A DNA stretch of 22,693 nucleotides from Candidatus Saccharimonadota bacterium (GCA_018061375.1 JAGOUG010000008.1:1-22693); one strand, 5' to 3'; shown: positions 15,124 to 22,328, numbered from the stretch's first letter. Numbers and translations: made by a program. The notes: generated from the sequence alone by a model not told the origin.

Positions 15124-15726
15124 TTATTCTCTAATTATGTACTGTCGCTCACGTGGCGTAGGCTCTTGATTAACAACCTCAATCCCCTCACCAACTATAG
15201 TTTGAAATATTTCGCATGTTAACTGACGCCCAGCACTATCGGCACGACCATAGTCAAGGCTTTGACCATATACGGCAACAGATTCCGGCTTTCTCTGTTT
15301 GCCTAGAGTTATGTAGATTGCTCCATAATCAACTGCATGTGTATGGAGTGAATCAGAGTCTGAAAGTCCTCGCTTGACCAATGTGGCATACAAACTATCG
15401 CGGAACTCATAATGTCTCAGGCTTCTCATGCCGTAGTCACGATCAAAACCACCCAGACCAATTGTTGTGCCTATCATGATAATATCAGTATCTTCAAATG
15501 AGTCGTCATCGCAGCCCACAATAAATCTTCCAAACTTACCACTTAACCTGTCTCTTGGATTCCAGTTTTTTACACCGTAGACATTCTTGTTTCGTAAAAC
15601 GAATTCATCTGGCAAGTACAGTCCGCCTAGTTCAGCAGCATAATATTCAATTGCTTCAGTCGATACCTCTCTCACTAAGTCTGTTGGTTCAAAATCAAGT
15701 GCCGAATACTTCTTTTTTTTACTCAC
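15124..15726 (-). CDS. Protein of unknown function (200 aa)
   Basis: No family is recognised. The product is soluble and mixed alpha/beta, with a basic start (MSKKKKYSALDFEPTD). Notable stretches are EYYAAELGGLYLPDEFVLRN, DTDIIMIGTTIGLGGFDRDY and AVYGQSLDYGRADSAGRQLT, and it ends in PTPRERQYIIRE. There are no evident catalytic metal motifs. The start is a GTG at 15726 with AAAGGGA about 6 bases ahead. The 68-base gap before it holds a possible TATACC box but no clear promoter. It follows the HTH-Nudix regulator and may be in its transcription unit. Confidence 0.7.
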   Translation of the reverse strand: MSKKKKYSALDFEPTDLVREVSTEAIEYYAAELGGLYLPDEFVLRNKNVYGVKNWNPRDRLSGKFGRFIVGCDDDSFEDTDIIMIGTTIGLGGFDRDYGMRSLRHYEFRDSLYATLVKRGLSDSDSLHTHAVDYGAIYITLGKQRKPESVAVYGQSLDYGRADSAGRQLTCEIFQTIVGEGIEVVNQEPTPRERQYIIRE

Positions 15727-15794
15727 GTCTATCCCTTTCGTTTACCTTCTTACGGTATAGCGAAATATGTCTGACGGTGAGTAAAACGTATTAC

Positions 15795-16466
15795 CTACGG
15801 GTTTACATCTATTGTGATATCGTTAAGCGCTATGAGATTAGCTGGTTGCACTTCAAACTGTGAGTATTCATTTGGGTCAGCCCAAAAACTCTTGCCGTTC
15901 TCGGTCTCAAAATCTACTGGGTCTCCAGTGAATGTTGCTGACCAGATCTGCCCCGTACGCTGGCAAACTAATTCTTCGTTCTCGTCATAGCAAATATTAA
16001 GCGGAGCTTCGTAGTGTAGATCTTCAGTATCAGAAAGTGTAATTCCCCGCCGTAGTATCATGCGCTCAGCCGTTGATTTAAAAGTTGCTCCAATGCGAAG
16101 CTTTCCAAATGGTAGCCCCGTATGATCGATGAGTGGCTGTCTTTTACTGAAGTACAGGAGGACTCTTCCGTCGTTTGCGGTGAGGTGAAGCATAACACCA
16201 CATGAAGGCCTGAGCTTAAAGCGCTTTGCGTTATGCGACATCGCATCAACCACCACCCTGCCTAATGCCGTAAGTGTATACCCTTCATCCGATTTTACAA
16301 TCAGTTTATGTTTTACCAAATAATTGAGATGGTAATTAAACGCGTTCCCTGCCATACCATCTGGCAGTAGCTCAGAATACTGCACCCACTTTTTGTAACT
16401 CAGCTGCCTAAGCACTGTCTGCTGGATATGATGCAGCGCATCCAAATTAGAAACATATTCTTCCAT
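15795..16466 (-). CDS. Winged-helix regulator fused to a degenerate Nudix-like domain
   Basis: Residues about 8-75 form a winged helix: LRQLSYKKWVQYSELLPDGM, then AFNYHLNYLVKHKLIVKS and the wing DEGYTLTALGRVVVD. This is like ArsR/MarR-type DNA readers. Residues about 85-223 look like a Nudix fold: GVMLHLTANDGRVLLYFSKR, then GLPFGKLRIGATFKSTAERM and ILRRGI. The Nudix box REUxEE reads RMILRR, so the catalytic Glu residues are gone and the domain probably senses rather than hydrolyses a nucleotide-like ligand. Domain order is the reverse of NrtR (Nudix first). Its promoter carries a perfect palindrome at 16482-16504, a probable autoregulatory site. It lies just after an EamA transporter gene. 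Confidence 0.75.
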   Translation of the reverse strand: MEEYVSNLDALHHIQQTVLRQLSYKKWVQYSELLPDGMAGNAFNYHLNYLVKHKLIVKSDEGYTLTALGRVVVDAMSHNAKRFKLRPSCGVMLHLTANDGRVLLYFSKRQPLIDHTGLPFGKLRIGATFKSTAERMILRRGITLSDTEDLHYEAPLNICYDENEELVCQRTGQIWSATFTGDPVDFETENGKSFWADPNEYSQFEVQPANLIALNDITIDVNP

Positions 16467-16472
16467 ATCTGT

Positions 16473-16481
16473 ATTATATCA
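16473..16481 (-). promoter_or_regulatory. Consensus extended -10 promoter of the HTH-Nudix gene, leaderless type
   Basis: TGATATAAT on the minus strand is a perfect TGn-TATAAT box ending 6 bases before the ATG at 16466. The mRNA should therefore start at the start codon. The palindrome 16482-16504 abuts it and fills the region up to -35. Confidence 0.7.
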
Positions 16482-16504
16482 ATTAGGATTAACTAAATCC
16501 TAAT
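16482..16504. promoter_or_regulatory. Palindromic operator candidate
   Basis: ATTAGGATT (16482-16490) and AATCCTAAT (16496-16504) are a perfect 9-bp inverted repeat with a 5-base centre. It abuts the TGATATAAT box of the regulator gene and contains the stop codon of the transporter gene. Size and symmetry fit a dimeric winged-helix binding site that blocks RNA polymerase. An RNA hairpin is possible, but no U tract follows. Confidence 0.65.
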
Positions 16505-17350
16505 CAGTAACGCGGAGAGTACAACCAGCACTGATGCAAAAACTTTGCGTAATACGTGATCTCGCTCACCCAGGAAGAAATAACTGATTATGACCGTGAG
16601 CACCACCTGAGACGTTAATAAAATTGCAACTTTTGTTGGCTCTGGAGCTAAACGATACGCGTAGTATGCAAATAGAAAATTTCCAACACTTGGCAGCGCT
16701 GTTATAAATGGCACACCATACAGGTTTACTTTATCTTTCGCGTCACGCATCTCACGAACAATTAATCGTGCTTTTGCAATGAACACCACTACCGCTACGC
16801 CAAAATATGAGATTATAAGATAACTCAGAGCACTCACCTCTTTTGAAACTACTGTACTTGCAAGCTGCATAATTGCAAAACATAGGGCGGAAAGTAGCAT
16901 TAAGCTTACACCCTTAAAACTGAGTTTGATCTTACCTGTGACAACACTTGTTATTGCGATCATCAATAGCATAACCCCCAGAATATTTAATGGACTAAGC
17001 GTAAGGTCTAAAAATGCGACTGAAAGCGTAGTGTTAAATACAAGTATTGAAGAAAACGTAATTTGCGCCGTACTACTCGTAAGACTATTAATCGCAATAA
17101 AATAGAGAATATTACCAAGTGCACTCGCTAAGACTACTAACACAACAGCAGTGATATTAACGTTGGTAAAACCTACTTCGTAGCCACCGATGAGTGGCGC
17201 AATCAATAGCGCAATCAATCCCCCGCCCATAAGCAGGATGAACGACTGAGTGTAACTCGTGACCTTAACACGGTTCGAAAGTACTTTCGTCATCACGCCA
17301 TAAATAGCGCGAGAAATTACCGATATAAACGTAAGCAGCAACCAACTCAT
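16493..17350 (-). CDS. DMT superfamily (EamA) transporter
   Basis: This 285-aa membrane protein has about ten hydrophobic segments in two EamA-like halves. The second half ends in the typical block LLTSQVVLTVIISYFFLGER then a basic loop and a last helix (FASVLVVLSALLIRI). Small amphipathic metabolites or amino acids are the usual DMT cargo; the cargo here is unknown. The first half lacks a clear LGE motif. The adjacent HTH-Nudix regulator hints at a nucleotide-related or vitamin-like substrate, but that is inference. The ATG at 17350 follows a TGTTAAAAT box by 7 bases. Confidence 0.85.
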   Translation of the reverse strand: MSWLLLTFISVISRAIYGVMTKVLSNRVKVTSYTQSFILLMGGGLIALLIAPLIGGYEVGFTNVNITAVVLVVLASALGNILYFIAINSLTSSTAQITFSSILVFNTTLSVAFLDLTLSPLNILGVMLLMIAITSVVTGKIKLSFKGVSLMLLSALCFAIMQLASTVVSKEVSALSYLIISYFGVAVVVFIAKARLIVREMRDAKDKVNLYGVPFITALPSVGNFLFAYYAYRLAPEPTKVAILLTSQVVLTVIISYFFLGERDHVLRKVFASVLVVLSALLIRI

Positions 17351-17357
17351 GTAGTGT

Positions 17358-17366
17358 ATTTTAACA
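17358..17366 (-). promoter_or_regulatory. Extended -10 promoter of the EamA gene, leaderless type
   Basis: TGTTAAAAT on the minus strand (TGn-TAAAAT) ends 7 bases before the ATG at 17350, within the 28-base gap after the Trp-rich protein gene. No -35 match is evident. Confidence 0.5.
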
Positions 17367-17378
17367 GAAACAACCTAC

Positions 17379-17885
17379 TTATATTTTTCGGCTATCGTAT
17401 GCCCAGTGCAGCAGTGCTTGGCGCTGCTTACGATGGCATGTTAGATCGCCAGGGTGGCACGCTTTACGTATTTGCCCTGCATGCCGGGTGATTGCCTTCC
17501 AGCGCTTAATTTGCCGCTTATCTTCTTCCGGCAGCCTACGGCCTATATAGTAGCGACAGTACCACTGGAACCAACCCCGAGGATCGTCCTGGTGAATCCA
17601 GCCCTTCTCCTGCCAAACCCTAAGTGGTTGCGAAGCCGAAACTTCGAAGAAGTTACACGTAGGATCCGAACCATTACTACTCAGTCTCGCATTCTCATAC
17701 CAATCTGCCGGAAACTCATCTACACATTCATTTAAGTACCTTCCACCAAAGACGCCTAGCTCGAGCATCTCTTTCGGCGTAAGCTCGGGCTTAAATTCTG
17801 TGTCAAACTCCGAACCAATTGGCGCGACAAGCTCATATGAATACCTTTTTTGCATAGAGTCACTCACCTGAACAACTTTTTTCAT
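17379..17885 (-). CDS. Conserved Trp/Arg-rich protein of unknown function (168 aa)
   Basis: No named family can be given, but the sequence has the look of a widely conserved protein. The blocks are LTPKEMLELGVFGGRYLNEC, then DEFPADWYENARLS, then the dense aromatic core WIHQDDPRGWFQWYCRYYIG followed by RR, then EEDKRQIKRWKAITRHAGQI. It ends with Cys-containing CHPGDLTCHRKQRQALLHWA. The Cys/His pairs near the C-terminus could bind a metal or nucleic acid. It is soluble and predicted mostly helical. The ATG at 17885 overlaps the upstream ABM-like gene as ATGA, so the two are probably co-translated. Confidence 0.75.
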   Translation of the reverse strand: MKKVVQVSDSMQKRYSYELVAPIGSEFDTEFKPELTPKEMLELGVFGGRYLNECVDEFPADWYENARLSSNGSDPTCNFFEVSASQPLRVWQEKGWIHQDDPRGWFQWYCRYYIGRRLPEEDKRQIKRWKAITRHAGQIRKACHPGDLTCHRKQRQALLHWAYDSRKI

Positions 17886-18205
17886 TCTGGTAAAACTACT
17901 TCAATTTCTTCGAGGCGGGCAACTGATATCGGTAAGCCGTATGAATCATGATTTGCATATTTTTCCCATCGCTTGCCGCGCTCTGAACCCGCAAGTCTGT
18001 CAGCCTCCATGTCGTCTCGCGCAGACTTTGATTCCCACTCCGCAATTGCATAATACGTATTCGGCTCATCAATAGATTTGTGAAGGCGCGTACCCAGTGC
18101 TCCAGAGTACTCCTGCAAAACCTTACTACCTTCTCGCCAATTCAGTATGAAGTTAGCCACTTCAGACTCCTCAACTGTAATCTTCCAGATATATCTATAT
18201 GCCAT
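17882..18205 (-). CDS. Antibiotic-biosynthesis-monooxygenase-like (ABM) dimeric alpha-beta barrel protein
   Basis: The 107-aa protein has the ABM/ferredoxin-like dimeric barrel pattern: YIWKITVEESEVANFILNWR, then GSKVLQEYSGALGTRLHKSI, then DEPNTYYAIAEWESKSARDD. Members include small monooxygenases and stress proteins; many have no known substrate. No catalytic residue can be assigned. AAGGAA lies 8 bases before the ATG at 18205, and the gene begins 4 bases after the glyS stop, so it is in the glyS operon. Confidence 0.75.
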   Translation of the reverse strand: MAYRYIWKITVEESEVANFILNWREGSKVLQEYSGALGTRLHKSIDEPNTYYAIAEWESKSARDDMEADRLAGSERGKRWEKYANHDSYGLPISVARLEEIEVVLPE

Positions 18206-18209
18206 GTAA

Positions 18210-19502
18210 CTATTCCTTAACTAAATCACTAACCAAAAGTCGTTCTTGTTCAGTTGTATCACGGTTCCGAACAGTTACGGTGCTATCTTCAAGTGTTTGA
18301 AAGTCGATTACAACACAATTTGGCGTTCCGATTTCATCTTGGCGACGGTAGCGTTTACCAATATTACCGTTATCATCCCACATGACGTTTCCGTACTTAG
18401 TCTTTAGCTGTGTATACACCTCTCTTGCTTTGTTGACAAGTTCTGGTTTATTCTTCACGAGTGGTGATACTGCATAACGAATTGGTGCGAGGTGTTCTGG
18501 GAGCTTCAAATATGCTCTCGTTTCGCCATTAACTTCGTCTTCGGTATAGGCAGATGAAAGCACCGCTACAATAGCTCGTTCAACACCAAAACTAGGCTCA
18601 ATAACATGCGGTACAAAAGTAGCTGAGCCATCCTTCATTCTGTATTCCATCTTTTTACCACTGTTATTCTGGATGTTCATTAAATCAAAATCGGTGCGGT
18701 ATGCAAGACCGAGTAGTTCATCTCGTCCATGCGGGAAGTCAAATTCAATATCAATCGTTCGCTTGCTGTAGTGTGCACGATCAGCTTCTTCAACTTCAAG
18801 ATTATGAATTTTATCTTTCGGAAGGCCGAGTAGTTCTAAGAATGCTTCAATATCTACTACCCACTGTTCAAATGCTTCTTCCCATTTATCTGGGTCAATG
18901 AAGTATTCGATTTCCATCTGTTCAAACTCCCGCGAACGGAAGACAAAATCTCGTGGTGAAATCTCGTTTCTAAATGCTTTACCCTGCTGCGCAATACCAA
19001 AGGGTAAATCTGGCGAAAAGCTATCAACAACGTTCTTAAAGTTGGTAAATATACCCTGCGCAGTTTCTGGGCGCAGGTAACTAATCGAATTCTCATCATC
19101 CACTGGTCCAACGTTAGTCTTAAACATCATGTTGAACTGCCGGGCTTCACCGAATGATTCTTTTGTACCACACGTCGGACATTTTGAGGTATCAATTTTA
19201 TCTTCGCGGAAGCGACCGTGACAGTGATTACATTCTACAAGTGGATCAGTAAACGTATCAACGTGACCACTTGCCTGCCATACTTTTTGGTTCATTAAAA
19301 TTGCTGCATCAACGCCGTACATGTCGTCGCGTTCATCAACAAACGTCTTCCACCATAAGTTCATTATGTTTCGTTTGAGCGCAACTCCGAGTGGACCGTA
19401 ATCCCACGTACCGCTGAGTCCGCCATACACCTCTGAACCCTGGTATATAAATCCGCGTCGCTTACATAAACTAACGATTGTTTCTAAATTTGGAGTGCTC
19501 AC
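18210..19502 (-). CDS. glyS: Glycyl-tRNA synthetase, single-chain class II type
   Basis: This 430-aa enzyme charges tRNA-Gly. It is the homodimeric type, as in Gram-positives, archaea and eukaryotes, not the alpha/beta type. Motifs are the N-terminal RGFIYQGSEVYGGLSGTWDY then GPLG, class II motif 2 FRNEISPRDFVFRSREFEQM, and motif 3 HVIEPSFGVERAIVAVL. A zinc-binding insert has CNHC and CPTC. The C-terminal anticodon-binding domain starts at about residue 335 (APIRYAVSPL). The start is a GTG at 19502, with AAAGG about 10 bases ahead. It lies downstream of a terminator preceded by a Gly-rich leader ORF, which suggests glycine-dependent control. Confidence 0.96.
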   Translation of the reverse strand: MSTPNLETIVSLCKRRGFIYQGSEVYGGLSGTWDYGPLGVALKRNIMNLWWKTFVDERDDMYGVDAAILMNQKVWQASGHVDTFTDPLVECNHCHGRFREDKIDTSKCPTCGTKESFGEARQFNMMFKTNVGPVDDENSISYLRPETAQGIFTNFKNVVDSFSPDLPFGIAQQGKAFRNEISPRDFVFRSREFEQMEIEYFIDPDKWEEAFEQWVVDIEAFLELLGLPKDKIHNLEVEEADRAHYSKRTIDIEFDFPHGRDELLGLAYRTDFDLMNIQNNSGKKMEYRMKDGSATFVPHVIEPSFGVERAIVAVLSSAYTEDEVNGETRAYLKLPEHLAPIRYAVSPLVKNKPELVNKAREVYTQLKTKYGNVMWDDNGNIGKRYRRQDEIGTPNCVVIDFQTLEDSTVTVRNRDTTEQERLLVSDLVKE

Positions 19503-19553
19503 AGTGTGTAGCCTTTCTTATTAAGTATCTCTGCTTTAAATCTAAATAGTGTG

Positions 19554-19579
19554 TAAAAATAAGTGTCGCTAAGCGACAC
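19554..19579 (-). terminator. Intrinsic terminator (candidate attenuator) ahead of glyS
   Basis: GTGTCGC and GCGACAC (19563-19579 on either side of a 3-base loop) form a 7-bp, GC-rich stem. On the mRNA strand it is followed at once by TTATTTTTA. The TAG stop of the 29-codon leader ORF (19569-19571) lies in the loop edge, so the 5' arm is inside the leader's last codons. It lies 60 bases before the glyS start. Confidence 0.75.
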
Positions 19580-19658
19580 CACCAAATACACCGTTGCCAG
19601 CAATAAACACATCGAGTGTGTCCGTTAGAAATTCAGCTGATACTTTTAGCGTACTCAT
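19569..19658 (-). CDS. Candidate 29-aa leader peptide with clustered Gly codons
   Basis: The frame starts MSTLKVSAEFLTDTL and ends FIAGNGVFGGVA then TAG. Four of the last nine residues are Gly (codons GGC, GGT, GGT, GGT), just before the stop codon. The stop falls inside the terminator hairpin directly upstream of glycyl-tRNA synthetase. A promoter with ATGACA-17-TATACT ends 9 bases before the ATG. This is the arrangement of a ribosome-mediated attenuator: slow decoding of Gly codons would hold a ribosome on the 5' arm of the terminator and let transcription run into glyS. It could instead be a small functional protein. No family was recognised. Confidence 0.6.
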   Translation of the reverse strand: MSTLKVSAEFLTDTLDVFIAGNGVFGGVA

Positions 19659-19667
19659 ACTACATAA

Positions 19668-19696
19668 AGTATACCCCGAATCTAACCTGGTGTCAT
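19668..19696 (-). promoter_or_regulatory. Promoter of the glyS leader and operon
   Basis: On the minus strand ATGACA (19691-19696) and TATACT (19668-19673) are separated by exactly 17 bases. This is the best -35/-10 pair seen in the window. It begins 9 bases after the recO stop. Transcription should start about 2 bases before the leader ATG. Confidence 0.75.
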
Positions 19697-19705
19697 TAAT
19701 CAGAT

Positions 19706-20389
19706 TTACTTCATAAACTGGGTGAGTTCAAGTGTGAACAACTCTTTTAATTGTTTTGAAAGTTCGGTTACCCCCTTCACTTGCTTAAGAGTTTGCGGCG
19801 AGTACTCAGCAATCAGACGAAGCAGTTTAATATGATCTGGTCTATACCTACCTGTGCTCGATGCATTAAAGCTCATAGTTTCGGTAGAAAACGCGTAGAG
19901 TGTATCGGGCTGAAGCGCTGTACCTTCGCTATCGGTCGCAGTATTAATCTCTGTGCCCTCTAGTGTGAGTAAACGACAGTAGAACCATGCTTCCACTGCA
20001 GTAAGTGGAATCTCCGGGTCGGCCAGACCTGCCAAAGTTGCCTTTAGCAGTTCGTAATACTCTCGTGGTGCCTCGTCCTCTATGCGAGAATCTAGTAACT
20101 TCATTGCTTCGTAGCCAAACATCATTCGCTGCAAATCACCAATAATTCCGTCCCAGTGCGTGTCGAGCCGAGTACTAACAATTCGTGCGAGGTTACCCCG
20201 AGTTTCTAAAAACGTAATCGTACTTTCAGAAAATAACTCAATACCACCAGCCAGCTTACTTTTGGAACGCCGAACCCCCTTCACCATCGCGCGGACCTTA
20301 CCAATTGGCGTTAAAAACGTAACAATTCTATCAGCCTCACCATAATTAGTTCGCCGAAGAACGATTGCCGGGCAGGTTTGCTGCTTCAT
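19706..20389 (-). CDS. recO: DNA repair protein RecO
   Basis: RecO loads RecA with RecR during recombinational repair. The 227-aa protein begins with the OB-fold domain (PAIVLRRTNYGEADRIVTFL, then TPIGKVRAMVKGVRRSKSKL, then AGGIELFS), the family hallmark. It continues with the helical C-terminal domain (MMFGYEAMKLLDSRIEDEAP; HIKLLRLIAEYSPQTL). The C-terminal zinc-binding Cys cluster of some RecO proteins is absent. The ATG at 20389 has only a distant AGAAGG. The gene is followed closely by the glyS promoter. Confidence 0.9.
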   Translation of the reverse strand: MKQQTCPAIVLRRTNYGEADRIVTFLTPIGKVRAMVKGVRRSKSKLAGGIELFSESTITFLETRGNLARIVSTRLDTHWDGIIGDLQRMMFGYEAMKLLDSRIEDEAPREYYELLKATLAGLADPEIPLTAVEAWFYCRLLTLEGTEINTATDSEGTALQPDTLYAFSTETMSFNASSTGRYRPDHIKLLRLIAEYSPQTLKQVKGVTELSKQLKELFTLELTQFMK

Positions 20390-20412
20390 AATACCGTGAC
20401 ACCTTCTACGTC

Positions 20413-20432
20413 ATTCCTGCGCAGGCAGGAAT
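20413..20432. repeat. REP-like hairpin, copy 1
   Basis: ATTCCTGC and GCAGGAAT flank a 4-base loop, giving a perfect 8-bp stem. The motif ATTCCTGCGCAGGCAGGAAT resembles the REP-type repeats (ATTCCTGCG...CAGGAAT) scattered between genes in many bacterial genomes. It lies in the 102-base gap between the response regulator and recO. Confidence 0.6.
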
Positions 20433-20458
20433 ATTTAAAGGTGTTGCATACATCAGAG

Positions 20459-20478
20459 ATTCCTACATGCGCAGGAAT
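20459..20478. repeat. REP-like hairpin, copy 2
   Basis: ATTCCT and AGGAAT flank an 8-base loop. The copy starts 46 bases from copy 1 and shares the GCGCAGGAAT end, so the two form a REP pair. Together they may end or stabilise the response regulator mRNA. Confidence 0.55.
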
Positions 20479-20491
20479 AAAGATGTGAAGT

Positions 20492-20890
20492 TTACTGTAC
20501 ATTTGAAGCCTCCATAGAAAGCAGCTGTTTTGTGACTGCCGCAACAAGTAATTCGGGTTTTGTGCTTGGTTTATATAGATACTTTACAACGTTATACTGC
20601 TTCCACCGCTGAGCAGTCATACCAAAATCATGTTCATGCACGGCACTTAAAATAACCACTGGCGTATGCCTGGTATCTTCGTACGATGCAATCTCATGCA
20701 GAAACTCAATTCCGTTATGTGCACCCAAAAACATATCGAGTACAATTAAATCTACTTTTTGAGTATTGAGTGTGTCGAGTGCAGTATCTGCGGAGTTAGC
20801 AGTGAACACCTGTAGGTTGTTTATCCGTCGGAGCGCCGTACCGTACAGTTCACTCAGCCAGGGGTCATCCTCAATAAATATAATCGTCAT
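20492..20890 (-). CDS. Single-domain response regulator (CheY-like receiver)
   Basis: The 132-aa protein is only a receiver domain: the acidic pair in IEDD (D8, D9), phospho-acceptor D52 in IVLDMFLG, S82 in VVILSAV and K107 in YLYKPS. There is no output domain. It must act by protein contact, as a phosphate sink, or in a relay. Its ATG overlaps the kinase stop as ATGA, so the pair is co-translated. Confidence 0.92.
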   Translation of the reverse strand: MTIIFIEDDPWLSELYGTALRRINNLQVFTANSADTALDTLNTQKVDLIVLDMFLGAHNGIEFLHEIASYEDTRHTPVVILSAVHEHDFGMTAQRWKQYNVVKYLYKPSTKPELLVAAVTKQLLSMEASNVQ

Positions 20891-21606
20891 AATTCAAATA
20901 TGCTTAGTTGTCTCGAGAGTTGTAAATTAACCAAAAAACTTGTACCATCACGCCTGCGCGAAAGTTCAAGATTACCGTTCATCGCCTCAGTAAGTTGCCT
21001 GGCAATATACAACCCAAGCCCGGTTGATGAAGCCCACTGCGGTACTGGTCTCTGCACTCTGCCAAACTGAGAGAATAATTTTTTTAGCTCATTCTTTTTT
21101 ATACCGACCCCATAATCTTTTATGACTAGCTGCGCCTGACCTCGACGTAGACGCGCCTCGAGTTCAATCGTAGTCTCTGGGTTGGAATACTTAATTGCAT
21201 TGTCTAGAAGGTTAAATAATATCGCATGTAGACATCCCCTATCAGCAAGTATCGTCTGCTTGTGCCGACTCCGCACGGCAATCAACTGTGCCTGCTTTCG
21301 TGCATGTGGCTCAAGCTCGTTCGCAACCTCTTCCATGATCAGCTGAGGATTCAAAGGCTCTAGATGCAGCTCAAGCATATCTTGCTCAAGTTCATAACCA
21401 CGTAGAATACTATCGACTAAACCGAGTAATCGATCTGAAGAAAATTGTATCCGCTGTACATATTGCTGATAGTTATCGGTATTAAACTGAGGATTCTGGA
21501 GCTCTGAAGAGAGCCCGCTAATCAGTGTGAGTGGTGTTTTAAGTTCATGCGCAATGCCAGCAAGTACTTGCTGATTTGTATCTGAAATCAAGCCATCAAA
21601 CGCCAT
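20887..21606 (-). CDS. Soluble histidine kinase
   Basis: The 239-aa kinase starts almost directly with its HisKA domain: phospho-acceptor H20 in AGIAHELKTPLTLI, then the dimerisation helices. The HATPase domain follows, with N box FNLLDNAIKYSN, G1 IKDYGVGIKK and G2 STGLGLYIARQL. There is no membrane segment and no recognisable sensor domain, so it is cytoplasmic and probably controlled by a partner protein. The ATG at 21606 is preferred: GGAGG lies 11 bases ahead. A TTG at 21624 in the same frame is possible. A TATACT box at 21637-21642 may be its promoter. Confidence 0.92.
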   Translation of the reverse strand: MAFDGLISDTNQQVLAGIAHELKTPLTLISGLSSELQNPQFNTDNYQQYVQRIQFSSDRLLGLVDSILRGYELEQDMLELHLEPLNPQLIMEEVANELEPHARKQAQLIAVRSRHKQTILADRGCLHAILFNLLDNAIKYSNPETTIELEARLRRGQAQLVIKDYGVGIKKNELKKLFSQFGRVQRPVPQWASSTGLGLYIARQLTEAMNGNLELSRRRDGTSFLVNLQLSRQLSIFEL

Positions 21607-21692
21607 TGTGCAAACATCCTCCAAATGTATATACCCAGTATACCCGAAGCCACGCCGCCTATGCGAGCATGAGCGTAAATAATACTACGGAG

Positions 21693-22328
21693 TTACGGTA
21701 CAAATGTGAGATTTTTTAGAACGTTTTCAAAATCGGCTTTGTAGTCTTTATTTTCTGTCCAAACCTTGAGTGTTTTATCTCTGAGTGGGAACAGTACCAA
21801 AGTACCCTCTTGATCTTTCTTGAGTAGTCCATCGAGCCGTGTGCCGGTAGTACCTGAAACTGTAATTGAGACTGCCTTTAAGTCACCTTTTTTCACGAGT
21901 GCCTCATAGCTTTTAACTTCATTTGCGAACTTCTTATCTGAGACATTCATTCGGAGTGCATAATTAATACCTTTTGATGGTACGTATTCTGGATGCCCTA
22001 CATAATCGAGTGAACTGCCACTATCTACCACATAACCGCTCCAGGTTTTCGGAAATACTAATTTGACAGTACCGTATACTGAGGGCGAGGTGTACGTTCT
22101 ATTTGGGACTTTTTCTTTTTCCGTGAATTCAGCTTCGAGCTTCGTTTTTTGTTCAGACTCTGCAATCTCAACAGCTGTTTCAACTTTGGCATCAACGTTA
22201 TCTCGCTGGTCAACATACTTACCGTAGTAAATAAACGCCGCGACACTCACACCAATTACTACGAGTAGTGAGAGTATTAACGGAATCAGTAGTGGGCTTA
22301 TGCCGCCTTTTTGGTTAAGCTTATTCAT
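21693..22328 (-). CDS. Membrane-anchored extracytoplasmic protein of unknown function
   Basis: The 211-aa protein starts MNKLNQKGGISPLLIPLILS and has one long hydrophobic segment (about residues 11-34), then a charged, probably coiled region (about 40-75, rich in Glu, Lys and Ala). A globular beta-rich domain follows (KLVFPKTWSGYVVDSGSSLD ... TLKVWTENKDYKADFENVLK). The QKGG start before the hydrophobic stretch recalls class III (pilin-like) signals, common for surface proteins of Patescibacteria, but the usual Glu at position 5 is missing. It probably stays anchored, with the C-terminal domain outside the membrane. The function is unknown. A TTGCAC-17-TACAAT promoter lies just before the ATG. 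Confidence 0.75.
   Translation of the reverse strand: MNKLNQKGGISPLLIPLILSLLVVIGVSVAAFIYYGKYVDQRDNVDAKVETAVEIAESEQKTKLEAEFTEKEKVPNRTYTSPSVYGTVKLVFPKTWSGYVVDSGSSLDYVGHPEYVPSKGINYALRMNVSDKKFANEVKSYEALVKKGDLKAVSITVSGTTGTRLDGLLKKDQEGTLVLFPLRDKTLKVWTENKDYKADFENVLKNLTFVP

Noticed and set aside
19503..19705. A T-box riboswitch ahead of glyS
   Set aside because: The leader is only about 100 bases to the terminator, is occupied by an ORF, and lacks the T-box sequence and specifier stem.
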